Notes: a model not told the origin generated them from the sequence alone. 28,383 nucleotides of DNA from an uncultured Eubacteriales bacterium (GCA_934378145.1 CAKXXW010000022.1:1-28383), one strand, 5' to 3'; numbered from the stretch's first letter, positions 7,714 through 15,732 are shown. A program made the numbers and translations.

Positions 7714-8133
7714 ATGGAAAAGGTTATCAATTCTTACGAAACAATGTTTATTGTTGACCTTGATGCCGGCGAAGCGGGCGTTAAGGCAACCGTAAGCAAG
7801 TTCACAGACATGATATCCGCCAATGCCGAACTCGTTGAGGTCAATGAATGGGGCAAACGCCGCCTCGCATACCCTATCAACGATAAGCCGGAAGGATACT
7901 ATGTCGTCGCTACTTTCAAGTCCGCGCCGGATTTCCCGAGCGAGCTTGACCGCAACTACAACATCGATGAGAGCATTATGCGCTCGCTCATCGTAAAGCT
8001 GGAGTTTGAGGCTGTAAAGCACGAAGCTCCCGTCGTCGAAGAGACCGCTGCCGCCACGGAAGCCCCCGCGACCGAAGAGGTTGCCGCTACCGAGGAAGCC
8101 GTTGCCGCCGAGACAACGACCGACGCTGAATAA
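7714..8133 (+). CDS. rpsF: 30S ribosomal protein S6
   Basis: This 139-residue protein binds 16S rRNA together with S18 in the platform of the small subunit. The fold is recognisable from the start (YETMFIVDLDAGE) through the strand WGKRRLAYPINDKPEGYYV (about 50-68) to the RSLIVKLE segment. After residue 100 there is a tail of about 40 residues made almost only of Ala, Glu, Thr, Pro and Val. It is longer than the classic S6 (about 95-100 residues); acidic or alanine-rich S6 tails are variable in bacteria. AGGGAGG lies about 6 nt before the ATG. It is the first gene of an operon with ssb and rpsR. Confidence 0.96.
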   Translation: MEKVINSYETMFIVDLDAGEAGVKATVSKFTDMISANAELVEVNEWGKRRLAYPINDKPEGYYVVATFKSAPDFPSELDRNYNIDESIMRSLIVKLEFEAVKHEAPVVEETAAATEAPATEEVAATEEAVAAETTTDAE

Positions 8134-8170
8134 TCAGAGCCGGATTTAAAAAATTCAGGAGGATACTGTT

Positions 8171-8641
8171 GTGGCTAACTTCAACCTTAACAAGGTCATG
8201 CTCGGTGGTCGCCTGACTGCCGATCCCGAACTTAAGCAGACCCCGAACGGAATACAGGTGGCGTCTTTCTCTATCGCCGTAAACCGCAGATTCCGCTCAA
8301 ACGATAATCAGCAGCCCTCTACCGACTTCTTCAATGTGACAGCATGGCGCGTTCTCGCCGAGCATGTCGTCCGTTACTATCACAAGGGTTCTTCGATCTT
8401 CGTTATAGGAACGATCCAGAACCGTACATGGACGGATCAGCAGGGCAACAAGAGATACGCGACCGATATTGTCGCTGACGAGGTCTACTTTGTGGACAGC
8501 CGTGCCGACGCGTCGGCGCAGGGGTCCTACTCACCCGATTCGTACAACAACGCCGGTGCATCGGCTCCGGCATACTCAACACCGGCTGGCGCCGCTCCGA
8601 ATTTTGAGGAACTCAAAACCGACGACGACCTTCCGTTCTGA
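8171..8641 (+). CDS. ssb: Single-stranded DNA-binding protein
   Basis: This 156-residue protein coats single-stranded DNA in replication, repair and recombination. The N-terminal OB fold spans about residues 1-108 (MLGGRLTADPELKQTPNG, FFNVTAWR, GTIQNRTW), followed by a flexible Ser/Ala/Pro/Tyr-rich linker. The acidic end DDDLPF recruits partner enzymes. The start codon is GTG at 8171, with CAGGAGG about 8 nt upstream; no ATG fits. It lies between rpsF and rpsR in the arrangement conserved across Bacillota, which couples SSB supply to ribosome genes. Confidence 0.97.
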   Translation: MANFNLNKVMLGGRLTADPELKQTPNGIQVASFSIAVNRRFRSNDNQQPSTDFFNVTAWRVLAEHVVRYYHKGSSIFVIGTIQNRTWTDQQGNKRYATDIVADEVYFVDSRADASAQGSYSPDSYNNAGASAPAYSTPAGAAPNFEELKTDDDLPF

Positions 8642-8662
8642 ATTATTGGAGGATAAAGTATC

Positions 8663-8914
8663 ATGGATAAAACAAATGATAACGCCCGCAGCTTCCGCCC
8701 CAACCGTAAGAGGAAAAAGGTTTGCGAATTCTGTGCGGGAAAAGTCGACTACATCGACTATAAGGATGTTGCCCGTCTGAGAAGATTCGTCTCCGAGAGA
8801 GGCAAGATCAATCCGAGAAGGATCTCGGGTACCTGCGCAAAGCATCAGAGAGAGCTTAATAACGCCATCAAGCGCGCAAGACAGGTAGCTCTTCTCCCCT
8901 ATGTGAGCGACTGA
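8663..8914 (+). CDS. rpsR: 30S ribosomal protein S18, zinc-motif form
   Basis: This 83-residue protein partners S6 on the 16S rRNA platform. The C-terminal core RRFVSERGKINPRRISGTCAKHQREL is typical of the family. Cys21, Cys24, Cys58 and His61 form a CxxC...CxxH set, so this is the cysteine-containing (C+) version expected to bind zinc. TTGGAGG lies about 9 nt before the ATG, and the gene begins 21 nt after the ssb stop. It is the last gene of the operon and is followed by a strong terminator. Confidence 0.96.
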   Translation: MDKTNDNARSFRPNRKRKKVCEFCAGKVDYIDYKDVARLRRFVSERGKINPRRISGTCAKHQRELNNAIKRARQVALLPYVSD

Positions 8915-8930
8915 GTAAACAAAAAAAACG

Positions 8931-8966
8931 AACACCCGACGGTAAATAACCGTCGGGTGTTTTTTC
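8931..8966 (+). terminator. Terminator of rpsF-ssb-rpsR
   Basis: A perfect 12-bp stem, AACACCCGACGG with its complement (8931-8942/8950-8961), has a 7-nt loop and a run of T at 8960-8965. An A tract precedes it, so it can also work on the minus strand. Confidence 0.92.
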
Positions 8967-8974
8967 TATATAAC

Positions 8975-9014
8975 AAAAACTCACCCACCTGCGAAAGCAG
9001 GTGGGTGAGTTTTT
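8975..9014 (-). terminator. Terminator of the ribosomal cluster after rplQ
   Basis: A perfect 18-bp stem (8975-8992 with 8997-9014) closes on a GAAA loop. It is flanked by A5 on one side and T5-6 on the other, so it can terminate in both directions. It lies 13 nt beyond the rplQ stop codon. Confidence 0.92.
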
Positions 9015-9027
9015 TCGGTTAAAATGT

Positions 9028-9372
9028 TCAGTCAACGAGTTTGATGATCGCCATTTCGGCGGCATCGCCTCTACGGGGACCGACCTTGTAAATGCGGGTG
9101 TAACCACCGTTTCTGTCCTCATACTTCGGAGCAAGTTCGGTGAAGACCTTCGTCACCACATCCTCCTTGGTAATGAATCTGAGTGCGGCACGGCGGCTTG
9201 CAAGAGTGTTCTTCTTACCGAGAGTGATCATCTTTTCGGCAAGAGAGCGGACTTCTTTTGCTCTGGTCAGTGTAGTTTCCACCGAACCGTTTTCGAGCAG
9301 ATATGTCGTAAGACCGCGAAGCATAGCCATTCTATGCTCAGTCGGTCTGCCGAGTTTTCTTGTACCGGGCAT
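9028..9372 (-). CDS. rplQ: 50S ribosomal protein L17
   Basis: The 114-residue L17 sits near the exit-tunnel side of the large subunit. The start (PGTRKLGRPTEHRMAMLRGL) and the segment TLTRAKEVRSLAEKMITLGKK are nearly invariant for the family, and the end shows RIYKVGPRRGDAAEMAIIKLV. AAGGAGGG lies 7 nt before the ATG. It is the last gene of the minus-strand cluster, 39 nt downstream of rpoA, and is followed by two terminators. Confidence 0.97.
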   Translation of the reverse strand: MPGTRKLGRPTEHRMAMLRGLTTYLLENGSVETTLTRAKEVRSLAEKMITLGKKNTLASRRAALRFITKEDVVTKVFTELAPKYEDRNGGYTRIYKVGPRRGDAAEMAIIKLVD

Positions 9373-9411
9373 CTTAAATTCCCTCCTTCATTGGTTCTTT
9401 GTCACACCCGC

Positions 9412-10380
9412 TCACTCTTCCTCTTTTTTGAGGTCGAGTCCGAGCGAATGCAGCTTCTGGATAACTTCTTCCAGTGATTTCTTGCCGAGGTTGCGGACCT
9501 TTATCATGTCCTCCTCGGTACGGTTGGTGAGATCCTCCACCGTGTCGATTCCTGCGCGTTTCAGACAATTGAAGCTGCGAACCGACATGTCAAGTTCTTC
9601 AATGGTCATCTCAAGAACCTTCTCTTTTTTGGTCTCTTCGCGTTCGACCATTATCTCGGTCTTTTTCGCTTCATCCGAAAGTTCAACAAACAAGTTGAGA
9701 TGCTCGTTGAGGATCTTGGCGCCGAGAGAGATCGCCTCTTTCGCCGAAATCGTACCGTTGGTCTTGACTTCGAGCGTGAGCTTGTCATAGTCGGTCACAT
9801 TTGCGACACGGGTATTTTCGACCGTATAGTTCACATTGTAGACCGGCGTGTAGATCGAGTCCGTAAAGATCGTTCCGATAGGAGAGGACATAGCACTTCC
9901 CTGCTGGTGGATCTGCTTGTTGCGTTCCTGCGAAACATATCCGCGACCGTGATCAAAGGTAAGCTCCATATAGAATCTCTCGTTTCCGCTGAGCGTCGCT
10001 ATGTGATGCTCGGGATTGAGGATCTCGATATCGGAGTCTTGCTTTATATCACCCGCGGTGATCTCACGGTCACCCGTCACATCGATTATGACGATCTTAG
10101 GCGATGTTCCATGGAGCTTTGCGGTGATGCCCTTCACATTCAGAACGATCTCCGTAATGTCCTCTTTGACACCGGGGATAGTCGAGAATTCGTGAAGCAC
10201 ACCGTCGAGCTTTATGCTTGTAACGGCAACACCGGGCAGCGAGCTGAGCAGTATCCTGCGCAGCGAGTTGCCGAGGGTTATACCGTAACCGCGCTCGAGC
10301 GGCTCTACGATAAATCTGCCGTAGCTGCCGTCTTCGCTCAGGACCTCGGTCTTAATATCGGGCTTCTGTATCTCTATCAT
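9412..10380 (-). CDS. rpoA: RNA polymerase alpha subunit
   Basis: The 322-residue alpha subunit dimerises through its N-terminal domain (about residues 1-230; note EPLERGYGITLGNSLRRILL and the SSPIGTIFTDSIYTPV region) to nucleate polymerase assembly. A charged linker (about 236-255) joins it to the C-terminal domain. That domain contains MSVRSFNCLKRAGIDTVEDL and VRNLGKKSLEEVI, the surface that contacts upstream promoter DNA and activators. Length is normal. AAGGAGGG lies about 12 nt before the ATG. A 98-nt gap from rpsD precedes it; no convincing separate promoter was found there. Confidence 0.97.
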   Translation of the reverse strand: MIEIQKPDIKTEVLSEDGSYGRFIVEPLERGYGITLGNSLRRILLSSLPGVAVTSIKLDGVLHEFSTIPGVKEDITEIVLNVKGITAKLHGTSPKIVIIDVTGDREITAGDIKQDSDIEILNPEHHIATLSGNERFYMELTFDHGRGYVSQERNKQIHQQGSAMSSPIGTIFTDSIYTPVYNVNYTVENTRVANVTDYDKLTLEVKTNGTISAKEAISLGAKILNEHLNLFVELSDEAKKTEIMVEREETKKEKVLEMTIEELDMSVRSFNCLKRAGIDTVEDLTNRTEEDMIKVRNLGKKSLEEVIQKLHSLGLDLKKEEE

Positions 10381-10478
10381 TTTTTTAGTAAACCCTCCTT
10401 CAAATTATAATAAGCTGCGGATTCCGGGGCTTTTTCGCAAGCGTAAGAAAAGACTTTTTCCCTGCGCCTGCCGGCGGT

Positions 10479-11105
10479 TTACTTGGAGTACAACTCGACG
10501 ATGAGCTGCTCTTCGAACGGGAAGTCGATGTCTTCTCTCGACGGAAGAGCGATAACCTTCGCCGTGATGTTTTCCTTGTCAACTTCGAGCCACTTCGGGC
10601 AGAGCTTGCTGTCGATACCCTCGACAAGCTCCTTGAACTTCGGGGAGTTCTTGCTCGTCGGATTTACGGTAATGACATCGCCGACCTTTATCAGCATTGA
10701 AGGAATGTTGACCTTCTTTCCGTTGAGGAGGAAGTGTGCGTGAAGAACGAGCTGGCGGGCTTCCTTGCGGCTCTCAGCCATACCCATTCTGTAAACGACA
10801 TTGTCGAGGCGGCACTCAAGCAGCTTGAGAAGGTTTTCGCCGGTGATACCTTCCTTGCGGTCAGCCTCTTTGAAGTAGTTGAGGAACTGCTTCTCGAGAA
10901 CGCCGTAGTATCTCTTGGCTTTCTGCTTCTCTCTCATCTGCATGCCGTACTCTTTGACCTTCTTGTTAGCTGCACCGTGCTGACCGGGAGCAGTGCTTCT
11001 GCGGTCAAGGGCGCATTTGCCCGTCATACATCTTTCGCCTTTAAGGAAGAGCTTGGTGCCTTCTCTGCGGCAGAGTCTGCAAACAGGACCTGTATATCTT
11101 GCCAT
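10479..11105 (-). CDS. rpsD: 30S ribosomal protein S4, four-cysteine form
   Basis: The 208-residue S4 nucleates assembly of the 16S rRNA 5' domain. Cys9, Cys12, Cys26 and Cys31 at the N-terminus form a zinc-binding set (the C+ form). The S4 RNA-binding domain follows (about 96-160; LDNVVYRMGMAESRKEARQLV, HAHFLLNGKKVNIPS). In Bacillus subtilis rpsD lies elsewhere and controls itself, whereas here it stays in the alpha operon between rpsK and rpoA, as in many Clostridia. The ribosome site before the ATG is GGAGG. Confidence 0.97.
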   Translation of the reverse strand: MARYTGPVCRLCRREGTKLFLKGERCMTGKCALDRRSTAPGQHGAANKKVKEYGMQMREKQKAKRYYGVLEKQFLNYFKEADRKEGITGENLLKLLECRLDNVVYRMGMAESRKEARQLVLHAHFLLNGKKVNIPSMLIKVGDVITVNPTSKNSPKFKELVEGIDSKLCPKWLEVDKENITAKVIALPSREDIDFPFEEQLIVELYSK

Positions 11106-11128
11106 AATGTTTTAACCTCCGTAAATGA

Positions 11129-11533
11129 TTAGACGCGTCTGCGCTTAGGCGGACGGCAGCCGTTGTGCGGAACCGGGGTAACATCCTTGATCATAGTGAT
11201 CTGAAGCCCCACGGTCTCAAGCGCACGGATCGCCGATTCGCGTCCGGGGCCGGGACCTCTTACGAAAACCTCAACGGTCTTCAGGCCGTGTTCGGTAGCC
11301 GCTCTTGCAGCAGTTTCCGACGCTGACTGAGCCGCGTACGGAGTGGACTTTCTTGAACCCTTGAATCCGAGTTCACCCGCAGACGCCCACGAGATCGCGT
11401 TACCCTGCATATCCGTAACGGTAACGATGGTGTTATTGAAAGTGGCGCGGATATGGACCTGACCCTTCTCAATATTCTTTCTTTCGCGGCGTTTCTTGAT
11501 AACCCTTTTAGTGGTTGTTCCTGCTTTAGCCAT
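11129..11533 (-). CDS. rpsK: 30S ribosomal protein S11
   Basis: The 134-residue S11 lines the platform near the mRNA exit. Diagnostic stretches are HIRATFNNTIVTVTDMQGN (about 28-46), the glycine/lysine patch around FKGSRKSTPYAAQ, and the end PVPHNGCRPPKRRRV. It lies 12 nt after rpsM and 23 nt before rpsD, in the classic alpha-operon order. A GGAGCG-type ribosome site precedes the ATG. Confidence 0.97.
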   Translation of the reverse strand: MAKAGTTTKRVIKKRRERKNIEKGQVHIRATFNNTIVTVTDMQGNAISWASAGELGFKGSRKSTPYAAQSASETAARAATEHGLKTVEVFVRGPGPGRESAIRALETVGLQITMIKDVTPVPHNGCRPPKRRRV

Positions 11534-11545
11534 CTTAACGCTCCT

Positions 11546-11914
11546 TTATTTCTTCTTGTTCGCAATAGTCTTTGCGGGACCTTTTCTGGTTCTCGCGTTG
11601 GTCTTGGTTCTCTGACCTCTTACCGGAAGACCTTTTCTGTGTCTGATACCGCGGTAGCAGTTGATCTCAACGAGGCGCTTGATGTTCAGCGCAACATCAC
11701 GGCGGAGGTCGCCCTCGACATGATAGTTGGCTTCGATCTCGTCACGGAGCTTTGCCACCTCTGCCTCGGTAAGGTCCTTGGCGCGGGTATCGGGATTGAT
11801 GCCTGTCTTGGCAAGTATTTTGTTCGAGCTTGTGCGTCCGATGCCGTAGATATAAGTCAGGGCGATTTCGACGCGCTTGTTGTTGGGTATATCAACACCT
11901 GCTATACGAGCCAT
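11546..11914 (-). CDS. rpsM: 30S ribosomal protein S13
   Basis: The 122-residue S13 is in the small-subunit head and contacts P-site tRNA and L5. The N-terminal helix-two-turn-helix (ARIAGVDIPNNKRVEIAL, YIYGIG) and the basic C-terminal tail (YRGIRHRKGLPVRGQRTKTN, ending KTIANKKK) are both complete. AGGAG precedes the ATG. It follows rpmJ by 34 nt and precedes rpsK by 12 nt. Confidence 0.97.
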   Translation of the reverse strand: MARIAGVDIPNNKRVEIALTYIYGIGRTSSNKILAKTGINPDTRAKDLTEAEVAKLRDEIEANYHVEGDLRRDVALNIKRLVEINCYRGIRHRKGLPVRGQRTKTNARTRKGPAKTIANKKK

Positions 11915-11948
11915 TCTGTTATTCTCCTCTCAATTATGAACAAGGCGC

Positions 11949-12062
11949 TCAGCCCTGTCTCTGCTTGTGCTTGGGATTCTCGCAGATGACCATTACGCGG
12001 CCTTTTCTTTTGATGATCTTGCACTTGTCGCAGATCTTTTTGACGGATGGCTTAACTTTCAT
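11949..12062 (-). CDS. rpmJ: 50S ribosomal protein L36
   Basis: A complete 37-residue L36 begins MKVKPSVKKICDKCKI and ends HKQRQG. Cys11, Cys14, Cys27 and His32 form the usual zinc-binding set, so this is the zinc-containing form. L36 binds 23S rRNA near the factor-binding side of the large subunit. An AAGGAAT-type ribosome site lies upstream of the ATG at 12062. It sits between infA and rpsM, as in most Bacillota. Confidence 0.95.
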   Translation of the reverse strand: MKVKPSVKKICDKCKIIKRKGRVMVICENPKHKQRQG

Positions 12063-12092
12063 TTTGTAATACCATTCCTTTCTTAGTTTACC

Positions 12093-12311
12093 TTATTTTG
12101 CCCGCCATGTGATGCGTCCCTTATCGAGGTCGTAAACCGAGACCTCGACAGTCACGCGGTCACCCGGCAGGATACGGATATAGTTCATTCTGAGCTTACC
12201 CGATATGTGAGCGGTCACGATATGACCGTTCGGCAGCTTAACCTTGAAGACGGCGTTGGGCATAGCCTCAACGACCGTGCCTTCAAATTCGATGAAATCG
12301 TCCTTAGACAG
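12093..12311 (-). CDS. infA: Translation initiation factor IF-1, CTG start
   Basis: Translation gives a full IF-1 of 72 residues, reading (M)SKDDFIEFEGTVVEAMPNA and ending DKGRITWRAK. This is the S1-type OB fold that blocks the ribosomal A site during initiation. No ATG, GTG or TTG is in frame before the conserved Ser-Lys. The codon at the normal Met1 position is CTG (12309-12311), and the GGAGG at 12319-12323 leaves an ideal 7-nt gap. Two ATT codons just upstream (12312-12317) are also non-standard and are too close to the ribosome site. CTG is therefore the best start, provided the base is correct. It lies between map and rpmJ with 30-nt gaps on each side. Confidence 0.9.
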   Translation of the reverse strand: MSKDDFIEFEGTVVEAMPNAVFKVKLPNGHIVTAHISGKLRMNYIRILPGDRVTVEVSVYDLDKGRITWRAK

Positions 12312-12341
12312 AATAATCCCTCCTCTGAAATAACAATACGA

Positions 12342-13091
12342 TCATACCTGCGTCAGTATCAGCACGCCGTCCGGAAGGATCGCCACAGTGTTCTCATAAT
12401 GAGCCGAGAGCTTACCGTCGGCGGTCTTGACCGTCCAGCCGTCGCTGAGTTCACGGACCTCATCGGTACCGACATTCACCATCGGTTCGACGGCAATGAC
12501 CATTCCGGTGCAGACGCGAACGCCGCGACCGGGAGTACCGTAGTTAGGAACATCGGGAGATTCATGGACTGCCTGCCCGATACCGTGACCCACATAGCGC
12601 TTTACCGTGCTGAAGCCGAACTTCTTCACATAGGAATCGACAGCATGACCGAGGTCGCCGAGGCGGTTGCCCGGTTTGAGCTGTGCGATGCCCTCATAGA
12701 AGCTCTGCTTTGTGACCTCTATCAGGAGCTTTGCCTCATCGCTGACTTTGCCGACCGCAATAGTGCGCGCCATGTCACCGTGGTAGCCGTGATAGCAGGC
12801 CCCGACATCGATCTTCACGATGTCGCCTTCCTGCAGGATCCGCGAAGGACTCGGTATTCCGTGAATGACCTCGTCGTTCACAGATATGCAGGCACTGGCG
12901 GGAAAACCGCCGTAATGAAGGAAGGACGGTCTTGCGCCGCACTTCTCGTAATACTCACGGATGATCTTATCGAGATGCTTTGTGCTGACCCCCTCACGGA
13001 CATTTTCGATGGCAAGCTCCATCCCCTCTGCCGTGATCCTGCCGGCTTCCTTCATTGCTTTGATCTGCTCCGGATTCTTGATCTGTATCAT
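12342..13091 (-). CDS. map: Type I methionine aminopeptidase
   Basis: The 249-residue enzyme removes the N-terminal methionine from new proteins. The five metal ligands are in place: Asp95 (KIDVGA), Asp106 (HGDMAR), His169 (VGHGIG), Glu202 (AVEPM) and Glu233 (HYENT), together with the substrate-contacting His77. The lack of an N-terminal extension marks it as the short type Ia form. Its ATG overlaps the adk stop in TAATG, suggesting translational coupling. It is followed after 30 nt by infA. Confidence 0.97.
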   Translation of the reverse strand: MIQIKNPEQIKAMKEAGRITAEGMELAIENVREGVSTKHLDKIIREYYEKCGARPSFLHYGGFPASACISVNDEVIHGIPSPSRILQEGDIVKIDVGACYHGYHGDMARTIAVGKVSDEAKLLIEVTKQSFYEGIAQLKPGNRLGDLGHAVDSYVKKFGFSTVKRYVGHGIGQAVHESPDVPNYGTPGRGVRVCTGMVIAVEPMVNVGTDEVRELSDGWTVKTADGKLSAHYENTVAILPDGVLILTQV

Positions 13092-13729
13092 TATTTCAAA
13101 CGGCTCAATGCCGCATCGACGAGTGCTGAGGTATCCTCGACCTTATCCTGACCTTCAACGACGGTCAGAAGTCCCTTCGCGGCGTAGAAGTCCTTGAGAG
13201 GCTCCGTAATGCCGTGGTAAGATTCAAGACGCGCCTTGACTGTTTCGGGGGCGTCGTCCTTCCTTATCATAAGATCGTTACCGCACTTGTCGCACTTGCC
13301 GGAAACTTTGGGAGGATTGTGCGTGATATGATGCGAGGCTCCGCAGGCGGGACACACGCGGCGTCCGCTCATGCGGTCGATGATCTTCTGATCGTCGACT
13401 TCGATATCAAGCACCATATCTATCCTGACGCCCGTGCGCTCAAGTGCCTCAGCCTGAGGTATCGAACGCGGGAAGCCGTCAAGGATGAATCCGTTCCTGC
13501 ATTTTTCCGAAGAGAGAAATTCTTTGATTATCCCGATGACTACCTCGTCCGGGACGAGCGCGCCGGCGTCCATATAGGACTTTGCGCGCTGTCCGAGTTC
13601 AGTGCCGTTTTTGACGGCGGCTCTGAGAGTCTCTCCGGTCGAGATTGTCGGGATGTTGTACTTTGCCGAAATTCTTTCTGCCTGGGTACCCTTACCGGCA
13701 CCCGGCGCTCCCAACAGTATAATGTTCAT
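13091..13729 (-). CDS. adk: Adenylate kinase with zinc lid
   Basis: The 212-residue enzyme interconverts AMP, ADP and ATP. The P-loop GAPGAGKGT covers 7-15, and GFILDGFPRS (80-89) forms part of the AMP site. The lid carries Cys126, Cys129, Cys146 and Cys149, the four-cysteine zinc site common in Gram-positive enzymes. The ATG at 13729 is preferred to a GTG two codons upstream; both share a modest AGGTGA site. It lies 9 nt after secY and overlaps map by 1 nt, in the usual secY-adk-map order. Confidence 0.96.
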   Translation of the reverse strand: MNIILLGAPGAGKGTQAERISAKYNIPTISTGETLRAAVKNGTELGQRAKSYMDAGALVPDEVVIGIIKEFLSSEKCRNGFILDGFPRSIPQAEALERTGVRIDMVLDIEVDDQKIIDRMSGRRVCPACGASHHITHNPPKVSGKCDKCGNDLMIRKDDAPETVKARLESYHGITEPLKDFYAAKGLLTVVEGQDKVEDTSALVDAALSRLK

Positions 13730-13738
13730 ATTCACCTA

Positions 13739-15097
13739 TTATCCAAGGAAGCCCTTGTAGTTACGCATAGCGAGCTGTGCCTCGAGAGTGCGAACAGTCT
13801 CAAGTGCGACGCCCACAACGATGAGCAGCGAGGATCCGCCGAAGGCAAGGTTCCCCATATCGCTCGTGAATATCGAGACGAACATAGGCAGACAGGCGAC
13901 GATTCCGAGGAAGCCGGCGCCTATGAGGGTCACTCTGTCAAGTATCTTCTTGATGAAATCGGAGGTAGGCTTACCCTGACGGATGCCGGGGATCGCGCCG
14001 CCCTGACTTCTGATGTTGTTCGAGACTTCCACGGGATTGAAGGTTATCATCGTGTAGAAGTACGAGAACGCTACAAGAAGTACGAGATAGAGGACGATAT
14101 AAGTCCATGTATCAGCCTCAAAGAACTTGTCGATCACAAGGCCGAAGCCGTGATCGGAAGACCAACCCGCTCTGCTGGCAAACAGTGCATAGATCGTCGC
14201 GGGGACCGAAATGATCGAGCTTGCGAAGATGATAGGCATAACGCCGGTCATATTCATCTTGATCGGAAGATTCGTTCCCTGACCGCCGTACATCTTTCTG
14301 CCGACGACGCGCTTTGCGTACTGGATCGGGATCCTGCGTTCACTGTTGGTGAACCAGACAGAGAGGACGACGAGTCCGATAATGCACACGAAGTAAACTA
14401 TAGCCCATGCAAGTCCCGCGCCGTCGAATGTCTTAAGCGAGGTCTCGCCCTGTCTGTAGATATACTTGCTGACGAATGCCGGGAATGCCCAGCCGAGGAG
14501 CGTAACGCCCATCGAGGGCAGACGCGAGATAATGTTTGCAAAAAGCACGACCGAAACACCGTTTCCGATGCCCTTGCTGTCTACCAGCTCACAGAGCCAC
14601 ATAATGATAGAGGCGCCGGCACAGAAACAGAAGATGATGATCGCGTACGCAAAAGCCTTGTCAACAACGCCCTTGTAGTTCAGCCAGCCGTTACCGTCAA
14701 GCAGTCCGGCATAGCCCCACGCAGTGAGAATCGAAAGACCGATGGAGACATATCTTGTGATCTTCTCTATCTTCTTTCTGCCCTTCTCGTCCTTCGACAT
14801 TTTCTCAAGCGGAGGAATGGCGATGGCGAGAAGCTGCATAACGATCTGTGCCGTGATGTAGGGGTTGACAGAGAGCGCGAAGAGTGTGGCCTGCGAGAGC
14901 GCGCCTCCGGAGAGGACGCTCATAAAGCCAAGGACCGTGCCGCCGTAAGCGTTATTGAACGATGAAGCGACATCACTGCTGATAAAGGGTACGGGAATTG
15001 AAGCGCCTAAGCGGAAAACGAACAATATCACAAGAGTGAATATTATTTTTTTGCGGATATCCGGAACCTTCCATGCATTCTTAAGCGTCTTAAACAT
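13739..15097 (-). CDS. secY: Protein translocase subunit SecY
   Basis: The 452-residue SecY forms the channel of the Sec translocon together with SecE and SecG. Ten hydrophobic helices are visible. Conserved segments include the N-terminal FTLVILFVFRLGASIPVP and the plug-region LGFMSVLSGGALSQ. Cytosolic loops include RRIPIQYAKR and the C-terminal loop around QGGAIPGIRQGKPT. The start at 15097 is preferred over an in-frame one 8 codons upstream because GAGGTGG ends 6 nt before it. Its ATG lies 1 nt after the rplO stop (TGAGATG), implying coupled translation. Confidence 0.96.
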   Translation of the reverse strand: MFKTLKNAWKVPDIRKKIIFTLVILFVFRLGASIPVPFISSDVASSFNNAYGGTVLGFMSVLSGGALSQATLFALSVNPYITAQIVMQLLAIAIPPLEKMSKDEKGRKKIEKITRYVSIGLSILTAWGYAGLLDGNGWLNYKGVVDKAFAYAIIIFCFCAGASIIMWLCELVDSKGIGNGVSVVLFANIISRLPSMGVTLLGWAFPAFVSKYIYRQGETSLKTFDGAGLAWAIVYFVCIIGLVVLSVWFTNSERRIPIQYAKRVVGRKMYGGQGTNLPIKMNMTGVMPIIFASSIISVPATIYALFASRAGWSSDHGFGLVIDKFFEADTWTYIVLYLVLLVAFSYFYTMITFNPVEVSNNIRSQGGAIPGIRQGKPTSDFIKKILDRVTLIGAGFLGIVACLPMFVSIFTSDMGNLAFGGSSLLIVVGVALETVRTLEAQLAMRNYKGFLG

Positions 15098-15098
15098 C

Positions 15099-15545
15099 TC
15101 ATACCACCTCGGTCTTTCCACCTGCTGCTTCTATCTTTTCCTTTGCGGTAGCTGAAAAGACGGTTGCCTTGACGGTGAGTTTCTTTGTAAGCTCGCCGCC
15201 GCCAAGCACTTTAAGTCCGTCAAGTTCTTTTCTGACGATCTTCTTGGCCAGGAGGGTTTCGAGGTCTACGACCGCTCCGTCCTCAAAGGCGTTGAGCGCG
15301 TCAACATTGACGATCACATAGTTTGTAGCCCACTTGTTGTTGAAGCCGCGCTTCGGGAGCTGTCTGTAGATCGGGAACTGACCGCCCTCGAATCCGGGAC
15401 GAACATTGCCCGAGCGAGCCTTCTGACCCTTGTGACCCTTACCGGCGGTCTTGCCGTTACCCGACGCGGGGCCGCGACCGACTCTGAAGGGCTTTTTTGC
15501 CGAGCCGACAGCGGGGCTGAGCTCATGAAGTTTCATTTCTTTCAT
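15099..15545 (-). CDS. rplO: 50S ribosomal protein L15
   Basis: The 148-residue L15 organises 23S rRNA in late large-subunit assembly. The N-terminus (MKLHELSPAVGSAKKPFRVG) and the glycine-rich GKTAGKGHKGQKARSG, with GFEGGQFPIYRQLPKRGF after it, are typical. The start at 15545 has GAGGAGG 8 nt upstream; a longer upstream reading would run back over rpmD. It follows rpmD by 13 nt and almost touches secY. Confidence 0.96.
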   Translation of the reverse strand: MKEMKLHELSPAVGSAKKPFRVGRGPASGNGKTAGKGHKGQKARSGNVRPGFEGGQFPIYRQLPKRGFNNKWATNYVIVNVDALNAFEDGAVVDLETLLAKKIVRKELDGLKVLGGGELTKKLTVKATVFSATAKEKIEAAGGKTEVV

Positions 15546-15558
15546 TTTTCCGTCCTCC

Positions 15559-15732
15559 TCATACATTCTCGACTTTGACGAGGTGCGAAAGAACCTTGAT
15601 CTTGCCGGCGAGGACCGCATCATCCGCAAGAGTCGCGCTGTCACCGATCTTTCTCAGACCGAGGGATGCCGCGGTGGCTCTCTGATTGGGCTTGCTGGCG
15701 ATCAGACTTTTAATAAGTGTAACTTTCTTCAT
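15559..15732 (-). CDS. rpmD: 50S ribosomal protein L30
   Basis: A complete 57-residue L30 runs from MKKVTLIKSLIASKPNQ through LGLRKIGD to HLVKVENV. This short, single-domain form is the standard bacterial one, located on the surface of the large subunit. It lies 14 nt after rpsE and 13 nt before rplO, exactly where spc operons of Bacillota place it. A GGAGGCAG-type ribosome site precedes the ATG at 15732. Confidence 0.93.
   Translation of the reverse strand: MKKVTLIKSLIASKPNQRATAASLGLRKIGDSATLADDAVLAGKIKVLSHLVKVENV

Noticed and set aside
10404..10432. A minus-strand TATAAT upstream of rpoA as an internal promoter
   Set aside because: The -35 region at 17 bp is AAGCCC, far from consensus, and no extended -10 is present.
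12312..12317. ATT codons as the start of infA
   Set aside because: They lie only 1 and 4 nt after GGAGG, whereas the CTG is at the ideal distance and at the normal Met1 position.
13214..14965. A 583-codon open frame on the plus strand, antisense to adk and secY
   Set aside because: It is a by-product of codon bias in the real minus-strand genes. It is rich in Arg, Asp and His, has no ribosome site and runs against the conserved secY and adk frames.
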